Of a stretch of 64,000 bases of DNA, positions 22,701 through 32,963 are shown piece after piece. This DNA comes from Neocallimastix lanati (nom. inval.) (Eukaryota > Neocallimastigomycota > Neocallimastigomycetes > Neocallimastigales > Neocallimastigaceae): NCBI GenBank assembly GCA_016946835.1, contig JACVTC010000017.1, forward strand, positions 342,501 through 406,500. Reading direction: 5' to 3'. Each line of letters begins with the position of its first letter. Within the stretch, counting starts at the first letter, position 1. Below the pieces are notes generated by a model that ran no database searches, had not been told where the DNA came from, and saw nothing but the letters and a program-made list of their open reading frames with translations. The translations under genes and the position numbers were made by a program.

Positions 22701-23895
22701 GAAAACTATTAATCTAATTAATCGTGATTTCTGGTGGCCTTCCTTGCAATCTGATGTTAAAGACTATATCCGTTCTTGTGATGTCTGTTCCCGCTCTAAA
22801 GACTCTAGACATAAGCCTTACGGTTTTCTTAATCCTCTGGACATTCCTTGTAAACCCTGGATTTCTATTTCAATGGATTTTATTACTGATCTTCCCGTTT
22901 CTAATGGTTACACTTGTATCTTTGTTGTCACAGACAGATTTACTAAAATGAGTCATTTTATTCCGTTCCCTAAAGTACCCTCTGCTGCTGATACGGCTTC
23001 GGCTTTTATGAACAATATTTTTCGTATTCATGGACTTCCTTCCGAAATCATTTCTGATAGAGGTTCTCAATTCACTTCAAAATTTTGGTCAGCTATTTGT
23101 AAATCTTTCAATATCACAACGAAACTTGCTTCTCCCTTCCATCACCAAACCAATGGTTTAACGGAGAGGGTGAACTCCGTTATTGAACAATACTTAAGAT
23201 GTTATTCAAACTTTAAAGGTTCTGATTGGTATAATTTTTTATTCCTAGCAGAATTCAGTTATAATAATTCAATTCAAGAATCAATTAAGCACTCACCTTT
23301 TTATGCAAACTATGGATATAATCCAAGATATTCACCATCAATTCCAAACAGTACAGATGTTCCTAGAGCTGATGAATTTACAAAAGACCTTTCAGAATTA
23401 TTCAAAACACTTAATGGAAATTTACAACAAGCAAGAAAAAAGCAAGAAGAATTCGCAAACAAACATCGTATTGAAGCTCCAAATTTTAAACCTGGTGATA
23501 AAGTGTGGATTAATAGTTCACTTATAATTCATAATGGAAATAAAAAACTTAAACCCAGAAAACTTGGTCCATATAAAATCATTAAGAAAATTTCTCCCGT
23601 TTCATATAAGTTAGACTTACCAAAAGAAATCAGAATCCATCCTGTAATACATGTTTCTGAACTTGAACCATTTTATGAAGATCACTTTGGACGAAAGAAA
23701 GAACCACCACCACCGATAATTATTGACAATGAAGAAGAATACGAAGTTGAAAAAATTCTTGATAAAAGAAAACATTATGGCAAAACCCAATATCTTATTA
23801 AATGGAAAGGCTATCCTTTATCTGAAGCATCTTGGGAACCCGAAGAAAACTTAAATTGCCCTAAACTCTTAAAAGAATTTAACAATAATAACTAA
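19708..23895 (+). CDS. E4 Gag-Pol polyprotein (Ty3 chromovirus)
   Basis: The single 1395-residue ORF starts at an ATG. It holds a Retrotrans_gag region (about 1-190) and a CCHC knuckle [14 protein letters not shown] from 229. The protease has DTG from 300. The RT has [11 protein letters not shown] and YIDD at 623-626, and RNase H has [11 protein letters not shown] and DKELLA. The integrase has an HHCC finger and D,D,E near 1057, 1116 and 1151. A canonical chromodomain covers about 1345-1393, with [10 protein letters not shown] and [17 protein letters not shown]. All catalytic motifs are present. Gag and Pol are fused without recoding, as in Tf1, so their ratio must be set after translation. 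The chromodomain would tether integration to marked chromatin. Confidence 0.95.
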   Translation: MDNYYQENPTFKDGFAGDRRFFKGFLAKMELIFMIQPERFANDEAKVIYIISRLYGNAMNWAATLIENQDPCLLNYNQFIARLKSVFGSYDSTFIANQKLRTIKQKRIGEVRNYILEFNKYADESSWNEEAKMDAFLAGLHDHIATRILEMFPGPQTLFAMQTIASRIDNRISTHRQFSNLQGQNSNNSNINKNKKSKKSFFFQKQFKSKPHGPLSLEEKERRRRENLCLYCGSSEHSLDNCPLKNKYKNKNKPSSSSTYVSNPESKSISRPRVSDSNLPIYEFSLSIDNTNSTAKILLDTGSQINLMDIYYIKKNNIPYSTKTNFPKVSGIGGKQTILGKTLPISITYKNHKCKTQFYVVDLPSYCAILGFEWISTHNPDIDFKNKVLRFNSNHCIENCLIIPNSFTTHISENETLTTEDEKLKDTDIQELLPTQLIPFKDVFNEKSANELPPHRPYDCEIKLKQNAKLHYGPIYPLTEKESLVLKKYIKENENKKFIRKSKSPAAASVFFVPKKDVNDLRLVVDYRPLNEVTIRDSYPLPLINDMLENLSNGKVFSKLDLRSAYNLIRIKEGDEYKTAFTCKYGHYEYLVMPFGLKNAPAVFQHFINDIFEDIIGSFVYCYIDDIIIFSPDMDTHFQHLIEVLKRLRKAGLYAKLEKCEFCVPFLDFLGHRISSDGIFMDPKKVSSILEWPIPKNIKELQSFLGLANYYRRFIPSFASIAHPLHCLLKKNSKFNWSTETQIAFDNIKSKFSSAPILVYPNRELPFMVETDSSNFAIGAILSQTTPKDNKIHPVAFFSRSLNSAERNYPIYDKELLAIVDALEHWRHLLKGTDTPFTVFSDHRNLLYQKKPEKMTQRLVRWALFLSEFNFKIVYRSGSNNGKPDALSRRPDYASNNDDPSSDIPFTVLRPENFCAVATLVSSLNDQILQEYKNDEFYSDTYNQLNSEYQEIPSKLNDFSISNSFLLFKNKIYVPPNCRSSILNICHDSPSAGHFGIKKTINLINRDFWWPSLQSDVKDYIRSCDVCSRSKDSRHKPYGFLNPLDIPCKPWISISMDFITDLPVSNGYTCIFVVTDRFTKMSHFIPFPKVPSAADTASAFMNNIFRIHGLPSEIISDRGSQFTSKFWSAICKSFNITTKLASPFHHQTNGLTERVNSVIEQYLRCYSNFKGSDWYNFLFLAEFSYNNSIQESIKHSPFYANYGYNPRYSPSIPNSTDVPRADEFTKDLSELFKTLNGNLQQARKKQEEFANKHRIEAPNFKPGDKVWINSSLIIHNGNKKLKPRKLGPYKIIKKISPVSYKLDLPKEIRIHPVIHVSELEPFYEDHFGRKKEPPPPIIIDNEEEYEVEKILDKRKHYGKTQYLIKWKGYPLSEASWEPEENLNCPKLLKEFNNNN

Positions 23896-24227
23896 AATTA
23901 AAACTTGAAAATGAATCTTCACTTTATTAATATCAAACTTATATTAATTTATTAATATCAATATTACTAAATATTATTTTATATTATTAAATATTATTAA
24001 TATTCATGTATTCTTATTATATATTATATTCATGTAACTTTATTAATATCATGTAATTTTATTCAAAAAAGTTCGTACTATAAAATGGTTAATTAATTAT
24101 TTTTATTTTATTATATTTTATTTTATTTTAATTTAATTTAGTTTAGTTTAGTTTGCTTAATTTTAGTATAAGTTATGCCTAACTGTTAGATTCGTCTGGT
24201 ATCCGAATCCTGGAGGCGGACCATGTA
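23896..24227 (+). other. E4 3' untranslated region and purine tract
   Basis: AT-rich 3' sequence ends in GGAGGCGGACCA (24213-24223), a weak polypurine tract, followed by TGTA, the first four bases of the E4 3' LTR. The E5 insertion starts immediately afterwards. Confidence 0.75.
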
Positions 24228-25186
24228 TGTAAAATATTTAATAATTTGAATACGTATTTAAATGTAATGTAATGTAAATTATTGTGGATAAAAATGTTTT
24301 CCAAATTTTTAATATAAATTTAAATGTATTCCAAATTATTAATTTAATTAATTTTCTCAAAAATGTATGACTAAATTATTTGGAGAATTTACATCATTAT
24401 TACTCACTTTGAATCATGAAACTTTGTAAATTAAAAATAATTAGTCATGAAACTTGTAAATTAAAAATAATTAGTCATGAAACTTGTAAATTAAAAATAA
24501 TTAGTCATAAATTAGTTAAATTAAAATAATCAAAGAAAAATTGCCTTTTCCGTTTGTTTACAAAAACTTGCCGTTTTGTTTATTTATTTTTAGAAATATT
24601 AGATAGTTTCAAATAGTTTTTATATTAAAATAACTCATAAAAATTCATGTAATTTATTATTAAATGTAATTACAAATATATAATAATATTTTAGTTAGTT
24701 TATTACAATCTATTCAATTTAAATTTTAATTTTCAAAAAGTATAAAAAGAGTTAATTTTCAACTATTGAACGATAGTTGGAAAATAGTATAGAAAATAGT
24801 ATAGTTTAGAATAGTATAGTTTAGTATAGATAATATAGATAGTATAAATTTTATATTTTATTAATTAGTATTATAACTATTATTAGAATAGTTATTTTTT
24901 TATAAAACAAATTTTATTTTAAATTTTATTTAAAATCTTAACTGCTAGTAGGCTTTCCGGTAAAGGACCCTACGGTACCCAGTTAAGTGATTGTTGATTT
25001 TAGAATAGTTAAATTCAACAAATAAGAAATATTAATAAAAGAATTTTTTTTATAAAACAAAAAATTAAATTAGTTTTTTAGTTTTAGTGTTTTAGTTAAT
25101 AATTAATTATAGTGTTGATATAATAAGATAGTGTAAAATAAATTATAGTCTGTCCTCACCGACCTAAGCTATTATTTTATTTTACA
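24228..25186 (+). repeat. E5 5' LTR
   Basis: The 959-bp LTR contains three tandem AGTCATGAAACTTGTAAATT-type units (about 24410-24510), a TATA box at 24741 and the inferred R start at 24775. Confidence 0.95.
24741..24785 (+). promoter_or_regulatory. E5 TATA box and self-priming transcript start
   Basis: TATAAAAA at 24741-24748 is followed 34 nt later by AGTTGGAAAAT (24775-24785). This is the exact reverse complement of the 11 nt after the LTR. Confidence 0.75.
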
Positions 25187-25197
25187 ATTTTCCAACT
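25187..25197 (+). promoter_or_regulatory. E5 self-primer-binding site
   Basis: ATTTTCCAACT directly follows the 5' LTR and pairs over 11 nt with 24775-24785. Confidence 0.75.
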
Positions 25198-25340
25198 CGT
25201 TAGATTAGTATAGTTTACCTTTGTGTAGGATAGACTAGTAATAGTATAAAAATTTTTTTTTTTTTTGAAAAAATAATTAAAAAGTGGATTTAGTAATACT
25301 TTATAGTTTAATTTATAGTTTAATAAATAATAATAATAAG

Positions 25341-28300
25341 ATGAATTACATAAATATCAACAATCAACATCCAGGAGCTAGGGGAGACTTTGACGCAGCC
25401 TCTGAAGCCAGCTCCATGGAAATAGAAAATGAGGTTGGTAATAACGTCAATACCAGGGCACGCCTCATTCCGAAACCAAAAGCATTCTCCGGAAGAAGAA
25501 ACGAACTACCAGCCTTCCTTGGTCAAATCAACCGATATTTTAAGTACAATTTAGACGAAGAAGCTGCTGCTGATGACGAATTCAAGATTGATATTATAAG
25601 TAGTTATTTGGAGGGAAACGCTGCTGAATGGTTTGCTGATCTAGTTAAAGAAGAAAGTCCACTATTGGAAAATTACGAGAATTTTATTGACGCTTTGCAA
25701 CAACGTTACAAATCCTGTGCGAGTTCAGATGTCGCGAACAGTCGACTTACCAAGATACGTAGCCAACAATTTAGAACAATAGCCGAATACTGCAATCAGT
25801 TCGAGAAAATAGCCAGAGATTCATCATTTAATGACGAAGCTAAAATCCATTTTTTCATTGAGGGTTTACCAACAAGAGAAAAAGAAAGAACCAAACTAAT
25901 TTATCCTAGAATTAGAAGAATTAATGAACTAATTAATGTTGTAGCTGCTAATGCTGAAGAAGATCGTCGTGTTAACGGAAATGACCCAATGGATATAGAT
26001 CAAAGAAGAATTAGACCTTTTCGTAGGGATTTAGGATCAAGTCGTTACCAAAATAATTACCGAAGTAGCCAAAATTACAGGGATTCTTCACCAAAGAGGT
26101 CAAACAAACCGAAGAAGTGTTTTATATGTAAGAGCACAAGCCACTTAAAGGAAAACTGTCCCAAGCAACAGGACAAAATTAGAAGAAGAGAAAAGATCTT
26201 ACAGATTAAATTGAGCGAGAAAAGTTTAGCTCACACTTACAATGTTGTTTTTAAGTACAAAAATGGTTTTATTATGTCCGCAATTCTAGATACTGGCTCA
26301 GATCTTAATATTATGGATAGAGCTACCGCCGATAAATACCAGATCCCAATACAACGAATCCGCCATGAGAAAAACGTTATCGGATTTAACGGAAATGGAA
26401 CAATTCGTTATGAAACCATTCCATTAACTATGGTCATGGGTCAACATATCGAAACCATTCAATTTTACATTTATAGTTTACCAAAAGGAATTTCGGTTAT
26501 TTTAGGAAATCCATGGTTGAAGAAGCATTGCCCAACAATTGAATTTGATAAAGGTAATATCAGATTCAGTTCCCAATACTGCAAGAGAAATTGTTGTGTC
26601 ACCGCTGAAGATATTATGAGAAGAACAACTGAAGAAAAGAAGAAAAAAGATGAAATCCGCCGAAGTAAAATACAATTAGCTAGAGAAATTATTAATAATT
26701 ATAATAATGTATTAGATAGTTTAGATAATAATGATGTTAAAAAATTAGTCGATAATAAAAATAAATTATGTAGTAAAAAATCACGTAATATAAAGGCTAT
26801 TATGAAAAAAGCCTTAGTTAAAAAAGAAAAATGTATTAAAAGAAAAGAATTAAATAAAGGAAAATTTGAAAATTATGCTTTCTGTTATGTTTTAAAAAAT
26901 GAGAATAAAGATAAAAGTGTTATTAAATGTGATTATAATAATGAAAGTGTTAAAGAAAATAAAAGTTTGGAAAGAATACCAAAACAATATGAGAAATTTA
27001 AAAATGTGTTTGATGAACAAGAGTGTAACGAATTACCACCACATCGTCCATACGACTGTAAAATTAGATTAAAGGATGATGTAAACTTATTTTATGGACC
27101 ATTATATCCATTAACGGAAGAAGAACGTGAAGCTTTAAAAGAATATATCAAAGAAAATTTAGAAAAAGGCTTCATTAGACCTTCAACATCTCCTGCTGGT
27201 GCTCCAATTTTATTCGTTAGAAAAAAGGATGGAAGTTTAAGACTTTGTGTCGATTATCGAAGACTTAATGAAAATACTATAAGGGACTCCTATCCACTCC
27301 CTTTAATCACCGAGCTTTTTGACAGATTGAGAGAAGCTAAGTATTTTACTAAGTTAGATTTAAAATCAGCATATAATCTAGTAAGAATTCGTAAAGGAGA
27401 TGAGTATAAAACCGCTTTCAGAACAAGATACGGTCATTATGAATACCGAGTAATGCCCTTTGGATTAAAGAATGCACCTGCTACTTTCCAACACTTTATT
27501 AATGATGTATTAGGGGAATACTTAGATGAATTCGCTTTCGCTTATATTGATGATATACTTATATACTCAAACACCCTAGAAGAACATCGCGTGCATGTGA
27601 AGAAGATTCTTAAACGTTTGCAAGAAAGTGGACTTTATGCAAAATTAAGTAAGTGTGAATTTGAAGTCCAGAAAACAACATTCTTGGGGCACGTAATATC
27701 CAATCAAGGAATTTCCATGGATCCGGATAAAGTTAAGTCTATCTTAGAATGGCCAATACCAACTACAGTCAAAGAAGTACAATCATTTATAGGTTTATGC
27801 AACTACTACCGAAGATTCATCCCAAACTTTGCTAAAATTGCTAAGCCGTTACACAACTTAACAAGAAAAGATGTTAAATATGAATGGACTGAAGAATGTT
27901 CTGTCGCATTCGAAAATTTAAAGAAACTCTTTACAAAAGAACCAATACTTGTTCATGCAGATCCAGAATTACCGTTTATAGTAGAGACAGATGCAAGTAA
28001 TTTTGCAATCGGTGCTGTGTTATCTCAAAGACAAAAATATACAAACGAATTACATCCAATTTGTTATTATTCAAGAGGTTTAACAAAATCTGAAAAGAAT
28101 TATCCAATATATGACAAGGAATTATTAGCTGTCAAGTGTGCGTTACAAGAATGGAGACATTACTTAGAAGGGGCTAAGCATCAATTTACAATTTATACCG
28201 ATCATAAAAATTTAACTTATCCACGTAAACCTGAGTTGTTATCTCAACGTCAAATAAGATGGAACTTATTCTTATCTCGATTTGATTACAAAATACAATA

Positions 28301-29909
28301 TAGACCAGGAAAAGAAGGTGGAAAACCAGATGCTTTTTCGAGAAGACCAGATTATGAAAATCAAGAAATAGATGATGAAAAAGAAACTTCAACTTGTCTT
28401 ACAATACAAGAAGCTACAGAAGATTTATGTTTAGTTGCAATTCAAGGGAACTTAAAAGATGAATTGATAAAAGAAATTAAAGATGATGAAGTCATACAAG
28501 AATTAATCAAGATCAAAAAAGGAGAATCTACTTCTAATAATAAATATAAAAATAAAATGAAAGACTTTACTATTGACGAAGAAGGTTTATTATTATATAA
28601 GGGTTTAATTTTCGTTCCAAAGAAGATGAGAAATATTATCATTGCTATTCATCATGATAATCCAGTTCAAGGTCATTTTGGTATTCTCAAAACCAAAGAA
28701 ATTATAAGTAGAAATTTTGTTTGGTTTAAGATGACTTCCGATATTGTTAAGTATATCGCATCATGCAAAACATGTGCTCAAGTAAAAGATGATCGCCACC
28801 GTCCTTATGGATTACTTCAACCTCTTCCTACTCCAAGAAGACCATGGTCCTCAGTCTCAATGGATTTTATAACTGATTTACCTAAGTCAAGAGACAAAAC
28901 AGTTATAATGGTCGTAGTTGATAGATTAACAAAGATGGCTCACTTTATTCCATTTAGAAGTATACCTACTGCTCAAATCGCTGCTGATGTATTTTTTAGA
29001 GAAGTTTTTCGTTTACACGGATTACCAGAAGATATTACTTCCGATAGAGGATCTCAATTCACCTCTGAATTCTGGCAAAGACTTTGTAGTTTATTAGATA
29101 TTCGTCAAAATTTGTCAACAGCACATCACCCTCAAACAGATGGTCAAACTGAACGAGTTAATGGTATATTAGAACAATTTTTAAGGTGCTATATTAACAA
29201 AAGAAAAAATAACTGGATGGACATTCTTCCTTATGCTGAATTCGCATATAATAACACATTACAACAATCGACTAATCAGACACCATTCTTCTCAAATTAT
29301 GGTTTTAATCCAAAATTCAATCCAGTTATACCTGCTGATAGCAGAAGAACAAGTACCATTGACCATGTTGAACAAATAAGGAGAAACATGCAATTCCTCA
29401 AGAAAAATTTAGAAAAAGCTAAGGAAAGATATAAGAGATATGCAGATCACTTAAGAATTGTAGGACCAAAATTAAAAGTAGGTGATAAAGTTTGGTTAAA
29501 GCGTCCAGACTTACTTCCAAAAGGTCCTTCTAAATTGACTAACAGAAAACTCGGTCCTTTTAAAATTATTGAAAAAACAGGCCCTGTTTCTTATAAATTA
29601 GAATTACCTGATACTATTAAATGCCATAATGTTTTCCATATTTCAAATCTAGAACCTTACAATGAAAGAGAATTTAATGAATCAAGTGCAAGTACTAATA
29701 CTCGAATTACTTCGATCGCTACTGATACTGAAGGAAAGGAACCTTTGAAGATTGTTGCCGCTAAAGTTGTTAACAATAAACCTTTTTACTTTATGTTATG
29801 GAAAGGACTTCCAGCTACTGAATGTACTTGGTTGTCTGAAGATGAAATCACTGATCCTCAATTAGTTCAAGAGTTCAATAAAACAAATAGAGTTCCTTCT
29901 AGATTATAA
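25341..29909 (+). CDS. E5 Gag-Pol polyprotein (Ty3 chromovirus)
   Basis: I start the ORF at the ATG at 25341 (1522 residues); the open frame further upstream has no ATG. It contains a Retrotrans_gag region and a CCHC knuckle CFICKSTSHLKENC from 260. The protease has DTG from 317. A Lys/Asn-rich linker follows, then the RT with FTKLDLKSAYN and YIDD from 735, and RNase H with VETDASNFAIG. The integrase has an HHCC finger and D,D,E near 1174, 1234 and 1269 ([17 protein letters not shown]). The C-terminal chromodomain-like segment (about 1470-1515, WKGLPATECTWLSEDE) is divergent. No interruptions were seen. Confidence 0.95.
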   Translation: MNYININNQHPGARGDFDAASEASSMEIENEVGNNVNTRARLIPKPKAFSGRRNELPAFLGQINRYFKYNLDEEAAADDEFKIDIISSYLEGNAAEWFADLVKEESPLLENYENFIDALQQRYKSCASSDVANSRLTKIRSQQFRTIAEYCNQFEKIARDSSFNDEAKIHFFIEGLPTREKERTKLIYPRIRRINELINVVAANAEEDRRVNGNDPMDIDQRRIRPFRRDLGSSRYQNNYRSSQNYRDSSPKRSNKPKKCFICKSTSHLKENCPKQQDKIRRREKILQIKLSEKSLAHTYNVVFKYKNGFIMSAILDTGSDLNIMDRATADKYQIPIQRIRHEKNVIGFNGNGTIRYETIPLTMVMGQHIETIQFYIYSLPKGISVILGNPWLKKHCPTIEFDKGNIRFSSQYCKRNCCVTAEDIMRRTTEEKKKKDEIRRSKIQLAREIINNYNNVLDSLDNNDVKKLVDNKNKLCSKKSRNIKAIMKKALVKKEKCIKRKELNKGKFENYAFCYVLKNENKDKSVIKCDYNNESVKENKSLERIPKQYEKFKNVFDEQECNELPPHRPYDCKIRLKDDVNLFYGPLYPLTEEEREALKEYIKENLEKGFIRPSTSPAGAPILFVRKKDGSLRLCVDYRRLNENTIRDSYPLPLITELFDRLREAKYFTKLDLKSAYNLVRIRKGDEYKTAFRTRYGHYEYRVMPFGLKNAPATFQHFINDVLGEYLDEFAFAYIDDILIYSNTLEEHRVHVKKILKRLQESGLYAKLSKCEFEVQKTTFLGHVISNQGISMDPDKVKSILEWPIPTTVKEVQSFIGLCNYYRRFIPNFAKIAKPLHNLTRKDVKYEWTEECSVAFENLKKLFTKEPILVHADPELPFIVETDASNFAIGAVLSQRQKYTNELHPICYYSRGLTKSEKNYPIYDKELLAVKCALQEWRHYLEGAKHQFTIYTDHKNLTYPRKPELLSQRQIRWNLFLSRFDYKIQYRPGKEGGKPDAFSRRPDYENQEIDDEKETSTCLTIQEATEDLCLVAIQGNLKDELIKEIKDDEVIQELIKIKKGESTSNNKYKNKMKDFTIDEEGLLLYKGLIFVPKKMRNIIIAIHHDNPVQGHFGILKTKEIISRNFVWFKMTSDIVKYIASCKTCAQVKDDRHRPYGLLQPLPTPRRPWSSVSMDFITDLPKSRDKTVIMVVVDRLTKMAHFIPFRSIPTAQIAADVFFREVFRLHGLPEDITSDRGSQFTSEFWQRLCSLLDIRQNLSTAHHPQTDGQTERVNGILEQFLRCYINKRKNNWMDILPYAEFAYNNTLQQSTNQTPFFSNYGFNPKFNPVIPADSRRTSTIDHVEQIRRNMQFLKKNLEKAKERYKRYADHLRIVGPKLKVGDKVWLKRPDLLPKGPSKLTNRKLGPFKIIEKTGPVSYKLELPDTIKCHNVFHISNLEPYNEREFNESSASTNTRITSIATDTEGKEPLKIVAAKVVNNKPFYFMLWKGLPATECTWLSEDEITDPQLVQEFNKTNRVPSRL

Positions 29910-29942
29910 GTCGCTCAGGGGCTCGACTTAAACAGAGGGGCA
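29910..29942 (+). promoter_or_regulatory. E5 3' motif and polypurine tract
   Basis: GTCGCTCAGGGGCTCGAC, able to form a small GTCG/CGAC hairpin, is followed by AACAGAGGGGCA directly before the 3' LTR. A related GCAGGAGCTCGA block lies at the same place in E2 and E7. Confidence 0.7.
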
Positions 29943-30901
29943 TGTAAAATATTTAATAATTTGAATACGTATTTAAATGTAATGTAATGTAAATTATTGT
30001 GGATAAAAATGTTTTCCAAATTTTTAATATAAATTTAAATGTATTCCAAATTATTAATTTAATTAATTTTCTCAAAAATGTATGACTAAATTATTTGGAG
30101 AATTTACATCATTATTACTCACTTTGAATCATGAAACTTTGTAAATTAAAAATAATTAGTCATGAAACTTGTAAATTAAAAATAATTAGTCATGAAACTT
30201 GTAAATTAAAAATAATTAGTCATAAATTAGTTAAATTAAAATAATCAAAGAAAAATTGCCTTTTCCGTTTGTTTACAAAAACTTGCCGTTTTGTTTATTT
30301 ATTTTTAGAAATATTAGATAGTTTCAAATAGTTTTTATATTAAAATAACTCATAAAAATTCATGTAATTTATTATTAAATGTAATTACAAATATATAATA
30401 ATATTTTAGTTAGTTTATTACAATCTATTCAATTTAAATTTTAATTTTCAAAAAGTATAAAAAGAGTTAATTTTCAACTATTGAACGATAGTTGGAAAAT
30501 AGTATAGAAAATAGTATAGTTTAGAATAGTATAGTTTAGTATAGATAATATAGATAGTATAAATTTTATATTTTATTAATTAGTATTATAACTATTATTA
30601 GAATAGTTATTTTTTTATAAAACAAATTTTATTTTAAATTTTATTTAAAATCTTAACTGCTAGTAGGCTTTCCGGTAAAGGACCCTACGGTACCCAGTTA
30701 AGTGATTGTTGATTTTAGAATAGTTAAATTCAACAAATAAGAAATATTAATAAAAGAATTTTTTTTATAAAACAAAAAATTAAATTAGTTTTTTAGTTTT
30801 AGTGTTTTAGTTAATAATTAATTATAGTGTTGATATAATAAGATAGTGTAAAATAAATTATAGTCTGTCCTCACCGACCTAAGCTATTATTTTATTTTAC
30901 A
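29943..30901 (+). repeat. E5 3' LTR
   Basis: This 959-bp direct repeat of 24228-25186 is followed by target duplication ATGTA. Confidence 0.95.
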
Positions 30902-30902
30902 A

Positions 30903-31547
30903 TGTAACGAAATCTTCAGTTAGTAAAATTAGAACTTTGGTTCAATGGTTAGTTACATTGACCATGACCAATACTTCATGGGTTCGACTCACACCTCAAC
31001 CCATTTTGCATAAATAATTATTTTATTAATTATTTTATTAATTATTAATAATATCTTCTTGAATATTCTTTCTGTATAAAATTATAGAAAGTTAAAGATT
31101 CTTTCGGTTTGTAATTTAACCGAAATGAATTTAGAAATTCTTATTATATAAATTATTTTATTCTTTTTTGATAAGATTCATTTTCATCAATTAAAATCTA
31201 TATTCTAGAAACTTTACATTATTAATTATTACAAACATATTTCTAAATATTTCTTTAAAATTATTTTTACATGTTAAAACTGTTTTTCCGTTAAAAGTAT
31301 AAATAGTGCGAACTTCACGAATGAAAATATTTTTCTTCGTGCTTTTATTAATAATAATTAACGTATAAGTAATTCGAAATATTACCTTGTTGATTAATAT
31401 TAATAATTACTTTAAATTTTATAATTAATAAAAAAATATTTCTAATAAAACGAATTATTTATACAGATAGTGTAAACCTATTGAGTTTTCTCCTTTCTGT
31501 GTTTCTATATCTCATCCCACCTTTACAATAGAAGCACCTCCGTTACA
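30903..31547 (+). repeat. E4 3' LTR
   Basis: This 645-bp repeat of 10682-11326 includes the tRNA-like segment (30938-30990), TATA box and R start. It is followed by the E4 target duplication ATTAT (31548-31552). Confidence 0.93.
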
Positions 31548-31873
31548 ATTATTAATATTATTATTTTTTTATGCTACAGCCCAAAAAAGAAATTTTTTTT
31601 AGTTAATGTTGTTAAAATATTAAAATATGAAAATAATTTAATTAGTAATTTTAGTTTTATTATTAATAATCATAGAATTTTAGAATAATTCATCATTACT
31701 TACATGATCAAAATATTAGTAATACATTAGTAATAGAAAAATGTTTTATTTAATTACGCACATTTCAAATGTATATAAAAAGCATTACTTTATTTTTTGT
31801 TAAAAAATTGTAATTACCTTTTTATTAAATTTAATTAATAAATAAACTTTTAAATAAAATCAAATTTTATTAG

Positions 31874-31886
31874 ATAAAGAGTCTCA
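31874..31886 (+). promoter_or_regulatory. E8 primer-binding site, half-tRNA-Lys type
   Basis: ATAAAGAGTCTCA matches the 13-nt anticodon-arm site of the copia element except at one base, and it sits just upstream of gag. Confidence 0.5.
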
Positions 31887-31902
31887 CTTAGCTTAATAAA
31901 AA

Positions 31903-32894
31903 ATGTTCGCAAATAACCAAAACGAAGTTATGAACTACAATGTAATTCTTAACAAGAAGAATTACAATGTCTGGTTATCAAGATTAGAAGTATCATTAAC
32001 CAGCATGAACCTTAAGGAATTCATCAAAAATGATGTAATTGAGCAATTGAAGAAGAAAAACCCAAATGATAAAGCAAGAATCAAAGAAGCAATAATGCAA
32101 GATTCAAAAGCCCAAATGGTTATTTTTAATACTATAAACATTGAAACACACAATAGTATTAGAAATTTAAAGACCGCCTACGACATTTTAAGGAAATTGA
32201 AAGAAAAATATGAAGAAGATTTGAATGAATCCATGGAACAGTGGATGTCAAAATTAAGACTCCTAAAAGCAAGAAATAAAAAAGAAGTTTTCAATATTTT
32301 GAATGAAATTGAAGAAATTTACTCAAACATGGAAGAAAATAATCTGAATCTGAGTAAAGAAGAAAAGATGATATTTATATATAATGCCATGCCAAGTTGT
32401 ACACAAATGAAGATTGTAATAGATAACGGTACGACTGTAGATTCTCTTATCAAGAAAATTAGAGAATTTACAAAATATGAAATATATATGGAAGATTCCT
32501 CTCATATAAGAAGAATAGAATCAAAACAGGATACAAGACCAGATGACCCGATGGATATTGATTCAATTACCCGCAAGTATAAAGGAATCAATAATCAAAA
32601 ACAAAGAGTGATTACAAAGGAAAACACCTTTATAATAAAGAAGAAGTTAGAAGATGTTTTATATGCAATTCAACTAAGCATATTAAAAAGGACTGTAAAT
32701 ATAATATTTTTAATAAAAAGAGTAAATATTATAAATTTTTAGATGAAGAAGATAGAAAAATAAATAGAAAATATCAGCACAATAGATATATCGAAAACAT
32801 GGAATTCGAAGATGATATTGATTATGAAGATATTCGTCCATTTACTGAAAGAAATATAAGTAATTTAGAATGGATTGAAAAAGATGATTGGTAG
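31903..32894 (+). pseudogene. E8 copia-type Gag with one frameshift
   Basis: The ATG at 31903 opens a UBN2-like copia Gag (KNYNVWLSRLEVSL near the N-terminus). The frame is lost by about one base between roughly 32590 and 32640. In the -1 frame a perfect CCHC knuckle, CFICNSTKHIKKDC, starts at 32655, and an acidic tail ends at TAG 32892-32894. Repairing one indel would give a Gag of about 330 residues. There is no slippery heptamer, so I read it as a mutation. It is unrelated at DNA level to the other copia gag. Confidence 0.75.
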
Positions 32895-32916
32895 ACTCGG
32901 GGTTAGCACGTATAGA

Positions 32917-32963
32917 TTTAAAATCAAGCAGGGGGAAGAGTATTACCCTGCTTTGATTTTAAA
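32917..32963. terminator. Strong hairpin downstream of the E8 gag
   Basis: Arms 32917-32933 and 32946-32963 pair over 17 positions with a single bulged A, enclosing a 12-nt loop. The 5' arm ends in a purine run (GCAGGGGGAAGAG spans arm and loop). It lies 22 nt after the gag stop, suggesting a 3'-end or RNA structure role. That role is inference. Confidence 0.5.

Larger units (their letters stand above)
24228..30901 (+). mobile_element. E5: intact Ty3 chromovirus
   Basis: Both LTRs are 959 bp (24228-25186 and 29943-30901), look identical, and run TGTAAAATATT...ATTTTACA. The target duplication ATGTA is perfect (24223-24227 and 30902-30906). It has a self-complementary primer site, a single intact gag-pol ORF and a GAGGGGCA purine tract. 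It landed across the boundary between E4's purine tract and 3' LTR. The structure is that of a recent, possibly active element. Confidence 0.95.
10682..31547 (+). mobile_element. E4: Ty3 chromovirus containing two nested insertions
   Basis: The matching 645-bp LTRs lie 20 kb apart (10682-11326 and 30903-31547) and are flanked by the 5-bp duplication ATTAT. Between them are a self-complementary primer site, a long leader, a single gag-pol ORF (19708-23895) and a GGAGGCGGA purine tract. A copia element sits in the leader (11764-18282) and Ty3 element E5 sits at the start of the 3' LTR (24228-30901). Removing both with one copy of their target duplications gives an element of about 7.7 kb. The LTRs differ at only one position by eye, so E4 is young and both inserted elements are younger still. 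Confidence 0.9.
31610..32963 (+). mobile_element. E8: copia-type gag-only relic
   Basis: A putative LTR (31610-31872) begins TGTTAAAATATT, as in the copia element, and carries a TATATAAAA box at 31772-31780. It is followed by a primer site ATAAAGAGTCTCA (31874-31886), one mismatch from the tRNA-Lys anticodon-arm site of copia and E1. A copia-type gag and a strong hairpin follow. No pol and no second LTR could be found, so this is either the 5' remnant of an element or a gag-only derivative. Confidence 0.6.

Noticed and set aside
32590-32660. Programmed frameshift in the E8 gag
   Set aside because: The shift falls inside gag before its zinc knuckle and no slippery heptamer is present; a simple indel explains it better.
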